Below, in pieces: positions 33,094 to 42,658 of a stretch of DNA of 64,000 nt (within the stretch, counting starts at the first letter, position 1; every line of letters starts with the position of its first letter). A model generated the notes under the pieces. The model saw only the letters and a list, made by a program, of their open reading frames with translations, ran no database searches and had not been told where the DNA came from. Source of the stretch: Geobacter sp. OR-1 (GTDB taxonomy: Bacteria; Desulfobacterota; Desulfuromonadia; Geobacterales; DSM-12255); contig NZ_BAZF01000009.1 in NCBI RefSeq assembly GCF_000813145.1, forward strand, positions 98,582-162,581, read 5' to 3'. A program made the position numbers and the translations under genes.

Positions 33094-33725
33094 TTGAAGA
33101 TACCGGCCGGGTTGTCCGCCTGGAGAAACATGGCGCAGCCGCCTCCCTGGTCGTGGCGACCTCACTCCCGCTAGCTGAGTTTGCCATCGGCGACTCGGTG
33201 GCGGTCAACGGCGTCTGCCTGACCGTGGTCGCCAAAGGAGACGGGTCGGTATCGTTCGACGTGTCGCCGGAAACGCTCCGTACCGCCGGGTTCCAGCGGC
33301 TCAATCCCGGGGCTCCGGTTAACCTCGAACGGGCGCTGCGGCTATCGGACCGGCTTGGTGGGCACCTGGTCAGCGGCCACGTGGATTGCGTTGCCACGGT
33401 AACCGGAAGGAGGGAGCAGTCCGACAATCTGGTCTTCGAGTTCCGCATCCCGGCGGAGTTCACCCGGTACCTGGCTCCGAAAGGTTCGGTGACCGTGGAC
33501 GGCGTGAGCCTTACGGTGAACGAAGTGCATGGGGAAGGTTTCACGGTCAATATCATCCCGCACACCGCCCGGGCAACGACGCTGCATCTGCGCCATCCGG
33601 GGGACGAGGTCAACATCGAGGTTGACATCCTGGCTAAGTACCTGGAGCGGCTGATGTCGGGCAGGAATGACGGCAAAGGCAAGGGGCTGAGCCTGGAGGC
33701 GCTTGCTAAAGCCGGTTATTTATGA
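33078..33725 (+). CDS. ribE: Riboflavin synthase alpha chain
   Basis: 215 residues with the start MFTGLIEDTGRV and two lumazine-binding repeats (about 1-95 and 96-200), each with the internal VNGVCLTV or VDGVSLTVN stretch. It dismutates two 6,7-dimethyl-8-ribityllumazine molecules to riboflavin. The start overlaps ribD. A 68-bp gap to ribBA follows. Confidence 0.96.
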   Translation: MFTGLIEDTGRVVRLEKHGAAASLVVATSLPLAEFAIGDSVAVNGVCLTVVAKGDGSVSFDVSPETLRTAGFQRLNPGAPVNLERALRLSDRLGGHLVSGHVDCVATVTGRREQSDNLVFEFRIPAEFTRYLAPKGSVTVDGVSLTVNEVHGEGFTVNIIPHTARATTLHLRHPGDEVNIEVDILAKYLERLMSGRNDGKGKGLSLEALAKAGYL

Positions 33726-33793
33726 GATAACTGTCCGCTGGGCAATCGATTCCGTCTGCTGCAGAACATTTATAAACGAATTTGGAGCTTCAT

Positions 33794-34999
33794 ATGCCTG
33801 TTTCCAGGATTGAAGATGCGATAGAAGATATCCGCCAGGGGAAGATGGTGATCCTGGTTGATGACGAAGACCGCGAAAACGAAGGTGACCTGACCATGGC
33901 CGCGGAAAAGGTCACTCCTGAGGCAATCAATTTCATGGCCAGGTTCGGCCGCGGCTTGATCTGTCTCAGTATGACCGCCGAGAGGTGCGATCATCTCCGG
34001 CTGCCGCTAATGGTCTCCACCAACACCTCGTCATTCGGCACTGCCTTCACCGTTTCCATTGAAGCCAAGAAGGGGGTCACAACCGGGATTTCGGCTGCCG
34101 ATCGCGCCCACACCATCCTTACCGCAGTTGCCGACGATTGCAAGGCAGAGGATCTGGCGCGCCCCGGCCATGTATTTCCGCTTCGCGCCAAGCCGGGCGG
34201 GGTTCTGGTCCGGGCTGGACAGACCGAGGGTTCGGTCGATCTGGCGCGACTTGCCGGGCTAAAACCGGCCGGTGTGATCTGCGAGATCATGAACGACGAC
34301 GGCACCATGTCGAGGCTCCCGGAACTGCGCAAGTTTGCCAAGGAACACGGGATAAAGATCTGCACGGTTGCCGATCTGGTGGCCTACCGGCTCAAACACG
34401 AGTCTCTCGTCCGGCGTGCCGCCGAGGTCAAGCTTCCCACGTCGTACGGTGGTGACTTCAAGGCCATTGCCTTTGAAAACGACATCGACAAGCTTGAGCA
34501 CCTGGCGCTGGTCAAGGGTGAAATCCATGGCGATGAGCCGGTCCTGGTCAGAGTCCATTCGGAATGCCTTACTGGTGATGTATTTGGCAGCCGTCGTTGC
34601 GATTGCTGCGACCAGCTGCATGCTGCCATGGAGATGATCGACCGGGAAGGCAAGGGGGTCGTGCTCTACATGCGCCAGGAAGGTCGCGGCATCGGGCTGA
34701 TCAACAAGCTCAAGGCCTATGCGCTTCAGGACCAGGGGCAGGACACGGTCGAGGCCAACCTCGCCCTGGGGTTCAAGGCCGACCTGCGTGACTACGGCAT
34801 CGGCGCGCAGATTCTCGTCAACCTCGGGGTCAAAAAGATCCGGCTCATGACTAACAATCCGAAGAAGATCGTAGGGCTGGAGGGGTACGGGATCAATATA
34901 GTCGAGCGGGTGTCGATAGAGGTAGAGCCGACCAAGAGCAACATCAAGTATCTGAAGACAAAGCGCGACAAGATGGGACATCTCATCGAGAATATCTGA
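33794..34999 (+). CDS. ribBA: RibBA: DHBP synthase/GTP cyclohydrolase II fusion
   Basis: 401 residues from the ATG at 33794, with GGAG 7 bp upstream. The N-half (1-200) is 3,4-dihydroxy-2-butanone-4-phosphate synthase with [16 protein letters not shown]. The C-half (205-400) is GTP cyclohydrolase II with zinc ligands in [20 protein letters not shown] and the catalytic stretch [12 protein letters not shown]. It supplies both precursors of the lumazine ring from GTP and ribulose-5-phosphate. It is in the riboflavin operon between ribE and ribH. Confidence 0.96.
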   Translation: MPVSRIEDAIEDIRQGKMVILVDDEDRENEGDLTMAAEKVTPEAINFMARFGRGLICLSMTAERCDHLRLPLMVSTNTSSFGTAFTVSIEAKKGVTTGISAADRAHTILTAVADDCKAEDLARPGHVFPLRAKPGGVLVRAGQTEGSVDLARLAGLKPAGVICEIMNDDGTMSRLPELRKFAKEHGIKICTVADLVAYRLKHESLVRRAAEVKLPTSYGGDFKAIAFENDIDKLEHLALVKGEIHGDEPVLVRVHSECLTGDVFGSRRCDCCDQLHAAMEMIDREGKGVVLYMRQEGRGIGLINKLKAYALQDQGQDTVEANLALGFKADLRDYGIGAQILVNLGVKKIRLMTNNPKKIVGLEGYGINIVERVSIEVEPTKSNIKYLKTKRDKMGHLIENI

Positions 35000-35031
35000 G
35001 ACCGTCCTGCTGTCGTTTTCCGGAGGAGATT

Positions 35032-35499
35032 ATGCCGAAATTCATTGAAGGAAACCTGGACGCCAAGGGGCTCAAGTTCGGGATCGTCTTGGGGCGTTTC
35101 AACAGCTTCATTGGCGAACGTTTGCTGGAGGGGGCTCTGGATGCCTTGGTGCGGCACGGCGCCGACGACAAGAAGATCGATGTGGCCAGGGTGCCCGGCG
35201 CATTCGAGATTCCGCTGGCAGCTAAGGCGATGGCTGAATCGGGTAAATACGATGCCCTGATCTGCCTAGGCGCGGTCATCCGCGGCTCTACGCCCCATTT
35301 TGACTATGTCGCATCCGAGGTCTCCAAAGGGGTGGCGCAGGTATCGCTCCAGACCGGCTGTCCACTGGCGTTCGGCGTTCTGACCACCGACACGATCGAG
35401 CAGGCGGTTGAGCGCGCCGGTACCAAGGCCGGGAACAAGGGGTTCGATGCTGCGGTAACGGCAATCGAGACCGCCAACCTCCTCAAGGGGCTTAAATAG
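35032..35499 (+). CDS. ribH: 6,7-dimethyl-8-ribityllumazine synthase
   Basis: 155 residues. The typical stretches are [20 protein letters not shown], the substrate loop [13 protein letters not shown] near 54, and [19 protein letters not shown] near 81 with the catalytic His. It forms icosahedral or pentameric capsids that join the RibBA and RibD products. GGAGGAG precedes the ATG. The stop overlaps the nusB start by one base, which couples the two. Confidence 0.96.
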   Translation: MPKFIEGNLDAKGLKFGIVLGRFNSFIGERLLEGALDALVRHGADDKKIDVARVPGAFEIPLAAKAMAESGKYDALICLGAVIRGSTPHFDYVASEVSKGVAQVSLQTGCPLAFGVLTTDTIEQAVERAGTKAGNKGFDAAVTAIETANLLKGLK

Positions 35500-35909
35500 T
35501 GGGGGCTCGACGGGAAGGGCGGGAACTCGCCCTGCAGGCCCTTTATGCGCTGGATCTCAACCCGGTCGGGCTCCGCATCGGGCTGGCCCTGTTCTGGGAG
35601 GGGCAGCGGGCGCCGCAGGCGATACGGGAGTTCACGGAAGAGCTGGTTACCGGCGTGGCCGAGCACCGCTCCGAGATCGATACCTTGATCGAGCAGAAGT
35701 CGAAAAACTGGTCGCTGGCCCGAATGTCCAAGGTGGACCTGAACATCCTGCGCCTGGCCGCATTTGAACTGCTGTATCGCCGGGATATTCCGCGGAATGT
35801 GACCATCAACGAAGGGATCGAGATTGCCAAGAAGTTCGGCACCGAGGAGTCGCCGGCGTTCATCAACGGTATCCTGGACGAGATTGCCGCCGGAGTGCCG
35901 GAAAAATAG
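35499..35909 (+). CDS. nusB: Transcription antitermination factor NusB
   Basis: 136 residues from a GTG that shares a base with the ribH stop. It has the all-helical NusB fold: [21 protein letters not shown] start and [17 protein letters not shown], ending in [22 protein letters not shown]. It binds boxA RNA with NusE in rRNA antitermination. The ribH-nusB pair is common in bacteria. Downstream lies a repeat fragment, with no clear terminator before hom. Confidence 0.95.
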   Translation: MGARREGRELALQALYALDLNPVGLRIGLALFWEGQRAPQAIREFTEELVTGVAEHRSEIDTLIEQKSKNWSLARMSKVDLNILRLAAFELLYRRDIPRNVTINEGIEIAKKFGTEESPAFINGILDEIAAGVPEK

Positions 35910-35926
35910 CGGCTTGGCCAAAAATT

Positions 35927-35971
35927 CCTCAGCATACGCTACGCCTTGCATCTGGAACTTTTTGCTGTGCC
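35927..35971. repeat. Truncated copy of the interspersed hairpin repeat
   Basis: The segment from CCTCAGC to CTTTTTGCTGTGCC aligns with one end of the repeat at 55677-55785, with about four in five bases matching. Only one end is present. It fills the gap between nusB and hom. Confidence 0.6.
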
Positions 35972-36004
35972 CAAAAATAACTTCATCTTTCTGAGAGGGA
36001 ATCA

Positions 36005-37315
36005 ATGGAAGAAATACATGTCGGCCTGGTCGGCTTTGGCACCGTAGGCGCCGGGGTTGCCAAGCTGCTGCTGCAGAACGCAACGCTCCTGTCCGAAAAG
36101 ACCGGGGCGCGGCTGGTGCTGAAAAGGATCGCCGATCTCGATATCGTCACTGATCGCGGGGTTGTGATCCCTGATGGAGTTCTTACAACCGATGCGGACG
36201 AGGTGCTGTGCGATCCGCAGATAGCAGTCGTGATCGAATTGATCGGCGGTTATGAGCCGGCCCGGACCTTTGTGTTGCGGGCCATAGAGCACGGCAAGCA
36301 TGTGGTGACGGCAAACAAGGCGCTGCTGGCGCTGCACGGCGAGGAGATTTACGCGGCTGCGGCCCGTCGCGGAGTCGAGGTGCTTTTCGAGGCAGCGGTC
36401 GGCGGTGGCATTCCGGTCCTGTCCGCGATCAAGGGGAACCTGTCCGGCAACAACTTCCAGACCGTGCTCGGGATACTGAACGGCACTTGCAACTATATCC
36501 TGACCCGAATGACCCAGGAAGGGGCCGATTTCGGGGAGGTGCTGAAGACCGCCCAGGAACTCGGCTATGCCGAGGCCGATCCGACCTTCGATATCGAGGG
36601 GATCGACACCGCGCACAAGATCAGCCTGCTGGTATCGCTCTGTTTCGGCACCAGGGTCGATTTCAAGAGTATCTACACCGAGGGGATCAGCTCGGTAACT
36701 GCCCTGGATATCAACTTTGCCAGGGACTTCGGTTACAAGATCAAGCTGCTGGCCATCGGCAAGCGGGATAACGGCCAGATCGAGGTCAGGGTGCACCCGA
36801 CCATGATCCCGGTCGGCCACCCGATCGCCGACGTTGACGGCGTCTTTAACTCCATCCGGCTGACCGGCGATTTCGTCGGCGCGGTGATGTTCATCGGCAG
36901 GGGGGCCGGGATGGACCCGACCGCCAGTGCCGTGGTCGGCGATGTGGTGGAGGTCTCCCGGAGCATCGTAGCCGGGGCGACCCGCAGAACGGCGCCGCTC
37001 GGTTATCTGGATGACCGGGTGGCGACGCTGCCGATCAAGCCGATCGGCGAGATCATCAGCAAGTACTACCTCAGATTCAGCGCCCAGGACAAGCCGGGCG
37101 TGCTGGCCAAGATCGCCGGGGCTCTGGGCGGGCACAACATCAGCATCGAATCGATGATCCAGCAGGGGCGGAGCGCCGGCGAGACGGTACCGATCGTCAT
37201 CATGACCCACGAGGCGAAGGAGAGCGAGATCCGTGCCGCCCTGGCGGAGATTGACGGCTTTGACGTGATCAACGGCAAGAGCATCCTGATCAGGATTGAG
37301 GACAACCTGGAGTAA
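36005..37315 (+). CDS. hom: Homoserine dehydrogenase
   Basis: 436 residues: NAD(P)-binding GFGTVGAGVAKLL at 10, catalytic-domain stretch NGTCNYILTRM near 160 and LGYAEADPTFDIEGIDTAHK near 184, and a C-terminal ACT regulatory domain (about 352-432, YYLRFSAQDKPGVLAKIAG). It reduces aspartate semialdehyde to homoserine for threonine and methionine. The ACT domain suggests feedback by threonine. Nearby thrC on the other strand completes the threonine branch except thrB. A bidirectional terminator follows. Confidence 0.96.
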   Translation: MEEIHVGLVGFGTVGAGVAKLLLQNATLLSEKTGARLVLKRIADLDIVTDRGVVIPDGVLTTDADEVLCDPQIAVVIELIGGYEPARTFVLRAIEHGKHVVTANKALLALHGEEIYAAAARRGVEVLFEAAVGGGIPVLSAIKGNLSGNNFQTVLGILNGTCNYILTRMTQEGADFGEVLKTAQELGYAEADPTFDIEGIDTAHKISLLVSLCFGTRVDFKSIYTEGISSVTALDINFARDFGYKIKLLAIGKRDNGQIEVRVHPTMIPVGHPIADVDGVFNSIRLTGDFVGAVMFIGRGAGMDPTASAVVGDVVEVSRSIVAGATRRTAPLGYLDDRVATLPIKPIGEIISKYYLRFSAQDKPGVLAKIAGALGGHNISIESMIQQGRSAGETVPIVIMTHEAKESEIRAALAEIDGFDVINGKSILIRIEDNLE

Positions 37316-37350
37316 CCGGTAACGGTAAGCGAGGTTGCGGAGTTTGCTGG

Positions 37351-37391
37351 AAAACGGCGCTGCGGGGATTGTCCCCCGAGCGCCGTTTTTG
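37351..37391. terminator. Bidirectional terminator between hom and the HAD gene
   Basis: AAAACGGCGCT pairs with the AGCGCCGTTTT arm around a second inner GGGGA/TCCCC stem, with T-runs on both sides. It serves the convergent hom (plus) and HAD (minus) genes. Confidence 0.88.
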
Positions 37392-37394
37392 CGT

Positions 37395-38087
37395 TTATGG
37401 GGTTATTGTCTTATTCAGGCTGGCTTGGGCAACGGGTGGCAGCAGCTCGGTGAAGTAATGGATCGAATGGTATTCCTTTGACGGCTCGGGTGTGATGCTG
37501 GAGCTGAACCGGCTGACATAGACGAGATAGCGGATGCCGTAGGCGCGGGCAGTTCCGAGGTTGGTCTCACTGTCCTCGCCGAGTATGGTGCGCTCCGGAT
37601 TGTACGGGATCTTTTCCCTCAGCTTGCCCCAGAATGCGGTCTCCTCTTTCGGCAGTCCCAGATCATGGGCCGAAATAATCCCGTTAAAATAGCCGGTTAT
37701 CCTGGTTTTCCTCATCTTGAGGTCGAGGGTCTTGGAGTGAGCATTCGTTACCAGCCAGGTCTCTTTGCCGCTCTGCCGGAGAAAGGTCAGGAATTCGATT
37801 ACGCCGGGGTGGACCGCAATCAGGTGATCGACCTCCACTTTTAGGAGCGGGATGTCGAGTCCGAGCCGGTCCGACCAGTAGTCGAGGTCGGTCCAGTTGA
37901 GGGTCCTTTCCTGGGAGCGGAACATGTCATAGAGCATCGGTTTGGCTTCGTGCAGCGGCACCCGGTGCTTGCGGCTCCAGGCGCTGGGGACATGCTCCAG
38001 CCAGAAGTGGTCGTCAAAGTGGCGGTCCAGAAGCGTTCCGTCCATGTCCAGCAGGACGGTGTCGATGAGGTTCCAGTCGATAGTCAT
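37395..38087 (-). CDS. HAD-family hydrolase (YrfG-like GMP/IMP nucleotidase)
   Basis: 230 residues. The HAD motif I is VLLDMDGTLLD near 13, motif II TNAHS near 114, and motif III ED in LGEDSETNLG near 171. Overall layout matches the YrfG group of purine 5'-nucleotidases, with a helical cap at about 30-90. Substrate by family: GMP/IMP, not proven. It lies 18 bp after thrC in the same direction, with an inverted repeat (38098-38119) over the thrC stop, so it may be a lower-expressed operon member. Confidence 0.8.
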   Translation of the reverse strand: MTIDWNLIDTVLLDMDGTLLDRHFDDHFWLEHVPSAWSRKHRVPLHEAKPMLYDMFRSQERTLNWTDLDYWSDRLGLDIPLLKVEVDHLIAVHPGVIEFLTFLRQSGKETWLVTNAHSKTLDLKMRKTRITGYFNGIISAHDLGLPKEETAFWGKLREKIPYNPERTILGEDSETNLGTARAYGIRYLVYVSRFSSSITPEPSKEYHSIHYFTELLPPVAQASLNKTITP

Positions 38088-38105
38088 CGGATATGGTAAA
38101 GGCCC

Positions 38106-39491
38106 TTAATGGGCCCTTTCCTTTACGAAATTCCTGATCTGGTCGAGATCCGCATCCATGGTCTCGCACCTGCTGGGGAGCTTGTCGATACCGAGCAGGG
38201 AAGGGGGGAGCGGCGGGTCCTGGCCGGTGGCCTTGGCAACGGCCTCGCCGAACTTGGCCGGATGCGCAGTGGCCAGGCAGATCGCCTTCAATCCGGGTGC
38301 AGCCAGCGCAAGGGCGGCCTTTACCCCTACGGCGGTGTGTGGATCAAGGAGATACCCGGTTTCCTTGTGAAAGTTGGCAATAACTGCCAGGGTTTCCTCC
38401 TGGTTGACTGAGAGGGAGAGGAATTCGGACCGGACCCGATCCATTTCGCTCTGGTTGAAGGTGATGCGGCCGTCCTTTGCCAGTTCGGCAAAGGCGTTTC
38501 TCACCCTGGCCGGATCGCGGTCATAGAGGAAATACAGGTATCGCTCGAAGTTTGAGGCGAGCTGGATATCCATGGACGGCGACACCGTGGGGACCACCTT
38601 GCCGAGGGAGTAGTCGCCGTGATTTATGAACCGGGTGAGGATGTTGTTCTCATTGGTGGCAAGGAGCAGCTTGTCGATTGGAAGTCCCATCAACTTCGCT
38701 ACGTAGCCGGCAAAGATATCGCCGAAATTCCCGGTCGGAACGGAGAAGACCACTTTCTGCATCCCCTGATCCGTGACGCGGAGCCAGGCATAAAAGTAGT
38801 AGACCACCTGCGCCAGGACCCGCGCCCAGTTGATTGAGTTCACTGCGCCAAGGGAATACTCCTCCTTGAACGACAGGTCGTTGAAGAGCGTCTTCACGAT
38901 GTTCTGGCAGTCGTCAAAGGTGCCGCGGGCCGCGATGTTGTGCACATTCGGGTCGGTAACGGTGGTCATCTGGAGCGCCTGGATCGGCGAGGTCTTACCC
39001 AGCGGGTGGAGGATGAAGATATTGATGTTCTCTTTCCCCCTGACCCCGTGGATTGCGGCACTACCGGTGTCGCCGGAGGTGGCGCCGATGATGTTCAGTT
39101 TTTTGCCGCTCTCTTTCAGCAGGTATTCAAACAGGTTGCCCAGCAGTTGCAGCGCCACATCCTTGAACGCCAGCGTCGGTCCGTGGAAAAGTTCAAGGAT
39201 CTCCACCCCGTTCTTTGCCACCACCGGGGTGATCTCCGGGTGGGTGAAGGTTGCGTAGGAGCGGTCGATGAGGGCTTTCAAGTCTGCGGGTGGGATGTCG
39301 TCGGCATAGATCGAGATGATGGCAAAGGCCAACTCCTGGTAGGAGAGCTTCCGCCAGGCTGACAGCGTCTCCGGGGAGATGGCTGGTATGGTTTCCGGAA
39401 GCAGCAGGCCACCGTCGGTGGCAAGCCCCATCATGACCGCATCGCGGAAGGATAAGGGCTCAATACCGCCCCTGGTGCTGATATATTTCAT
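38106..39491 (-). CDS. thrC: Threonine synthase
   Basis: 461 residues, the long form. The pyridoxal-phosphate lysine lies in GPTLAFKDVALQLLGN near 107, with the phosphate loop in GATSGDTGSAAIHGVRG near 135. It converts O-phosphohomoserine to threonine. An imperfect 8-9 bp inverted repeat (38098-38119) overlaps the stop codon and could act as a weak terminator or attenuator before the HAD gene. With hom just across the terminator, this is a threonine locus. Confidence 0.96.
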   Translation of the reverse strand: MKYISTRGGIEPLSFRDAVMMGLATDGGLLLPETIPAISPETLSAWRKLSYQELAFAIISIYADDIPPADLKALIDRSYATFTHPEITPVVAKNGVEILELFHGPTLAFKDVALQLLGNLFEYLLKESGKKLNIIGATSGDTGSAAIHGVRGKENINIFILHPLGKTSPIQALQMTTVTDPNVHNIAARGTFDDCQNIVKTLFNDLSFKEEYSLGAVNSINWARVLAQVVYYFYAWLRVTDQGMQKVVFSVPTGNFGDIFAGYVAKLMGLPIDKLLLATNENNILTRFINHGDYSLGKVVPTVSPSMDIQLASNFERYLYFLYDRDPARVRNAFAELAKDGRITFNQSEMDRVRSEFLSLSVNQEETLAVIANFHKETGYLLDPHTAVGVKAALALAAPGLKAICLATAHPAKFGEAVAKATGQDPPLPPSLLGIDKLPSRCETMDADLDQIRNFVKERAH

Positions 39492-39575
39492 TGCACGGCT
39501 CCATGATATTTGATGTTGGGGGAGTTTAGCAGGAAATTGGTTAAATGGGAAGTGGAGAAGGGGGCGGCAGCAGCC

Positions 39576-39602
39576 AAAAGGGCCGCTTTACAGGCGGCCC
39601 TT
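39576..39602 (-). terminator. Terminator after the 75-aa membrane protein gene
   Basis: AAGGGCCGC at 39578-39586 pairs with GCGGCCCTT at 39594-39602, followed by TTTT on the minus strand, 35 bp past the stop at 39637. Confidence 0.8.
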
Positions 39603-39636
39603 CAGCATTGAGCAGGGATGTTGTGTATCCTTCCTC

Positions 39637-39864
39637 TCAGGTGGTTGTCTTTGCTTCTGTTCCTTTTTTAAGCCCTCGCGCCATCCCGAGCATCATCATG
39701 ATGGCAGGCACGAACTGCCCGATTATGACGATTGCGCAGAATCCCATGAACAGCCATGCAAAGAAACCGATGTTGTCTTCACGGGCTCCGGACGCTGCAA
39801 AAGCGGTGGCTGCGGGAAGCAGGGCAGCAACAGTTGCAGATAATGTGGTGGTTAACTTTTTCAT
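39637..39864 (-). CDS. Small exported membrane protein (75 aa)
   Basis: 75 residues with a signal peptide (AALLPAATAFAAS), a short acidic linker (GAREDNIG) and one strong membrane helix (about 33-58) with a Lys/Thr-rich cytosolic tail. I do not recognise a family. A clean start with AGGAGG upstream of the ATG, a terminator and a sigma-54-like promoter show it is a real single-gene unit. It may sit in the inner membrane. Function is unknown. Confidence 0.75.
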   Translation of the reverse strand: MKKLTTTLSATVAALLPAATAFAASGAREDNIGFFAWLFMGFCAIVIIGQFVPAIMMMLGMARGLKKGTEAKTTT

Positions 39865-39911
39865 GGCGTCCTCCTTCTAAACTCCAATTTAATTGCTCTG
39901 TCTCTTATTAT

Positions 39912-39926
39912 GCACTGCCTGTGCCA
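39912..39926 (-). promoter_or_regulatory. Candidate sigma-54 promoter of the 75-aa gene
   Basis: Minus-strand TGGCACAGGCAGTGC has a perfect -24 box and GG/GC ten bases apart; the -12 box (GTGC) is less good. It is 48 bp from the ATG. No activating motif of the PEP-CTERM type is seen above it. The rest of the 39927-40155 gap is AT-rich with no further feature. Confidence 0.5.
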
Positions 39927-40155
39927 TGATTAATCACGATAAATTAAAAAATAATAAAGCCGTGTAACTTGCTGAAAAGTAAGAATGTAATTATCGAAGG
40001 GGAAGTTAGTGGGATGTCTCAACGAAGATCTTGTATGGGAAAAGGATACAGTGCCGGCATGGATGTAAATGGCATAAAAGCTTGTCTGTGGCTGAGTTAG
40101 GGATAATTAATGATATTGGATAATTTTCGTGAACTGAACAAATAAATATGCACCC

Positions 40156-42582
40156 TTAGTCCCCTTCTTCTTTAAGCTCAATCAGAATATCGAGATCATC
40201 CTCTTCGGCCAGATGTGACAGCTTGAGCGAAACGTCCCGGTACGAAGGGTTGATCCGGACAATCTCCTGATAGATCTTGACCGCTTCAGGATGGCGGTCT
40301 GCCAGCTCATACAGCAGCGCCAGTTCATACTTGAGGTTGAGGAGGGCCTCGCTCGAGAGTACCGGCAGATCCAGCCCCTCCTTGAAGACCGCTTCCGCCC
40401 CGGTAATATCCCCTTTATCCCGCAGACAGATCGCCTGGAGAGAAATGCAGTCGGCAGCCCGTTGCGGGTCGCGTCCGGCGGAGCGGAATTCATGGATCGC
40501 CTCGTCCAGCAGTCCCATCTCTTTGTAAGCAATGCCAAGATTGTAATGCGACTCAGTATCGCTTTCGTCAAGCTGCTCGTCCACACCCTTCCTGAAGGCG
40601 GAGAGCAGGCTGCCAAGACTGTACTCCCCTGCGTCAGCCGTTTCCATTGTTTCGGCCGGCTCTTCGCCGAACAGCGCTTCCGTAAAACTGGTCAGGTCTT
40701 CCAGTTCAAAGGCAGGGGCCTCATTGTTCTCGCCGTGTTCGGTAAGGATTTCGAATTCCAGCTCTTCCGGGGCCGAAAGCCCGGAAGCGGGCGCCTTGGT
40801 TCCGGTTTCCGTGGCGCCCCAGTCGAATGATTCCAGGTGTTCGACCAGCAGGTCCACCAGCTCTTCTGCCTGAGGAACAGCAGACTTTTCGTGGCTTGTC
40901 GGTGATATACCGGTTAAGGGTTCATCGGCGTTTAAGGCGTCCCAGGGAGAGGCTTGCTCCGGCTCAATATCCGGCTCCGGCAATGGTTCCACGACCCCAG
41001 CCGCCGGCATTAGGAAAGTCTCTACGGGAAGCGGATTTTCAATTGTCAGAATCACCCTTGATGCTGCCTCTTCAGGGATAGATTCGAACTCCTCTTGCTC
41101 AAGTTCTGCCAGTGAAATTTCTTCCGGTTCTTCGGGCACAAACTCAGGGATGATTTCCGGTTCACAAATTTCCACAGCCAATGGTTCAGCCGGCGCGAGT
41201 TCATCCGGTTCCGGTTCCCGGGAAATATCAAATTCGGTTTCAGTTGCCTCTGCTGCGGGTTCGGCAAACGCCTCCGGCTGCTCAGGCTCGGGAACGGCTA
41301 TCTCAGCAGCGGCAGGCAACGCTTCCGGCTGCTCTTTCGGTTCTTCATCAAGACCGAGATCGATATCCTCTTCCCAGTCAATAGGTTCAGGCTCCAGAGA
41401 CAAAGGTGCCGGAGGCTCAGTGTCGGGTTCATTGACCGGACTTTCAATAGCTGCAGGCGGGGCGGGTTCTTCCGCCATGATCGGCCTGGCAGCCTCTTCG
41501 ATTGTTGCGGTTTCAGCCGGTGCTTTACTCAGTTTCGCAATCTGCTCTCTGGTTGTGTTGAGTCTTGGGTTCCCGGTTTTTTCGTATAGCCAGCAGAGTC
41601 CCTCCAAGGGACGGGAATCAAGCGGCGCCATGGTTTGGAGCTGGGTGTAGAAGCTCTCCAGCTTTCCGGCACAACCTTTATCGAGGAGCAGCTGCCGGAA
41701 ATCGCCCAACAGAGCAACTGCAGTGTCGATCTCCTGCTCTGTTAATGCCAGATTGATCAGTTCTTCTTTGGATACGGCTTCGTCGGGGAAACGTTCCGAT
41801 ATCCTGGAGAGAATCACCCTGAGTTGACGGGTGTCCCCCATGCTGCGGACTGTGGCAGCCATGAGATGCCAGGCGTCGAGGTTGTCCGGTGATTGTGAGA
41901 TATGGGTCTTCAGGCTCGCGTAGGCACCGGCTGTATCGCCACGTTCCAACATGGTGGAAACCGAGGATAGAAACGGGTCTTCTTTGTCGGGGAAGAGGGT
42001 TTTGATCCGCTCGGCTAACCGCAAATACGGCGTCTTGTCGGGACGTTCCCAAAGTTGTTGCGCCAACTGACAGTAATAGTTGTAAGCATTGTCGATATTG
42101 CCGGCAACCAAGGCGGTCTCGGCCATCTTGAGCATAGTGTTGAGATTTGCCGGATCGATCTCAAGCATTCTTTCCAGCAACTGCAGCGCTTCAGCCTGTT
42201 TCCCGGTCTTCAGATAAATATTTACCACTTGGCTGAACTCTGACAGCGCATTACCGATCAGGCCATGATTTACGTTCAGTTCCGCCAGGGTTAAGGTGAT
42301 TTTTGTATTGTCCGGGTCCAGTTTTTGGATCTGTTTGTAGACGGCGATCGCCTTCAGGTAGAAGCCGCTGTTTGAGAATGACTTGCCGATGGTTTCGTAA
42401 TGCGAGACCGCTTCACTCTGCCGGTTTACCCGCACCAAGGTTTCGGCAAGCTTCTGGCGCACTTTCAGATCGCCGGGATCAAGGGCAACCGCCTGTTCCA
42501 GGTCAACTACGGCCTTTTCCAGTTGACCCTTTATGATCAGTTTCTGCGCACTCTCAATGAATTTGTCTTTTTTTGTACTCAA
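40156..42582 (-). CDS. Large tetratricopeptide-repeat protein (808 aa)
   Basis: 808 residues from a TTG start. TPR units fill about 10-370 (KLAETLVRVNRQSEAVSHYE; AVYKQIQKLDPDNTKI), then a long Glu/Pro/Ala-rich acidic linker at 370-655, then a second TPR block at about 690-808 (HYNLGIAYKEMGLLDEAIHEF). The linker is probably disordered. It is soluble with no signal peptide, likely a cytosolic scaffold. It follows the transglutaminase gene by 76 bp on the same strand and may belong to the MoxR module. The Glu/Pro linker gives long antisense ORFs that are not genes. Confidence 0.82.
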   Translation of the reverse strand: MSTKKDKFIESAQKLIIKGQLEKAVVDLEQAVALDPGDLKVRQKLAETLVRVNRQSEAVSHYETIGKSFSNSGFYLKAIAVYKQIQKLDPDNTKITLTLAELNVNHGLIGNALSEFSQVVNIYLKTGKQAEALQLLERMLEIDPANLNTMLKMAETALVAGNIDNAYNYYCQLAQQLWERPDKTPYLRLAERIKTLFPDKEDPFLSSVSTMLERGDTAGAYASLKTHISQSPDNLDAWHLMAATVRSMGDTRQLRVILSRISERFPDEAVSKEELINLALTEQEIDTAVALLGDFRQLLLDKGCAGKLESFYTQLQTMAPLDSRPLEGLCWLYEKTGNPRLNTTREQIAKLSKAPAETATIEEAARPIMAEEPAPPAAIESPVNEPDTEPPAPLSLEPEPIDWEEDIDLGLDEEPKEQPEALPAAAEIAVPEPEQPEAFAEPAAEATETEFDISREPEPDELAPAEPLAVEICEPEIIPEFVPEEPEEISLAELEQEEFESIPEEAASRVILTIENPLPVETFLMPAAGVVEPLPEPDIEPEQASPWDALNADEPLTGISPTSHEKSAVPQAEELVDLLVEHLESFDWGATETGTKAPASGLSAPEELEFEILTEHGENNEAPAFELEDLTSFTEALFGEEPAETMETADAGEYSLGSLLSAFRKGVDEQLDESDTESHYNLGIAYKEMGLLDEAIHEFRSAGRDPQRAADCISLQAICLRDKGDITGAEAVFKEGLDLPVLSSEALLNLKYELALLYELADRHPEAVKIYQEIVRINPSYRDVSLKLSHLAEEDDLDILIELKEEGD

Positions 42583-42658
42583 TTTGTACCTGTACCGCTC
42601 AATTAGAGATTATTGTAATGTCTTGAAAAGTAATGTAATAGCCGGTTCATGTCAAGCA

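Noticed and set aside
36002..37210. 402-codon ORF antisense to hom
   Set aside because: It lies wholly over hom, which has all homoserine dehydrogenase motifs and codon bias. The antisense frame is a GC-rich shadow.
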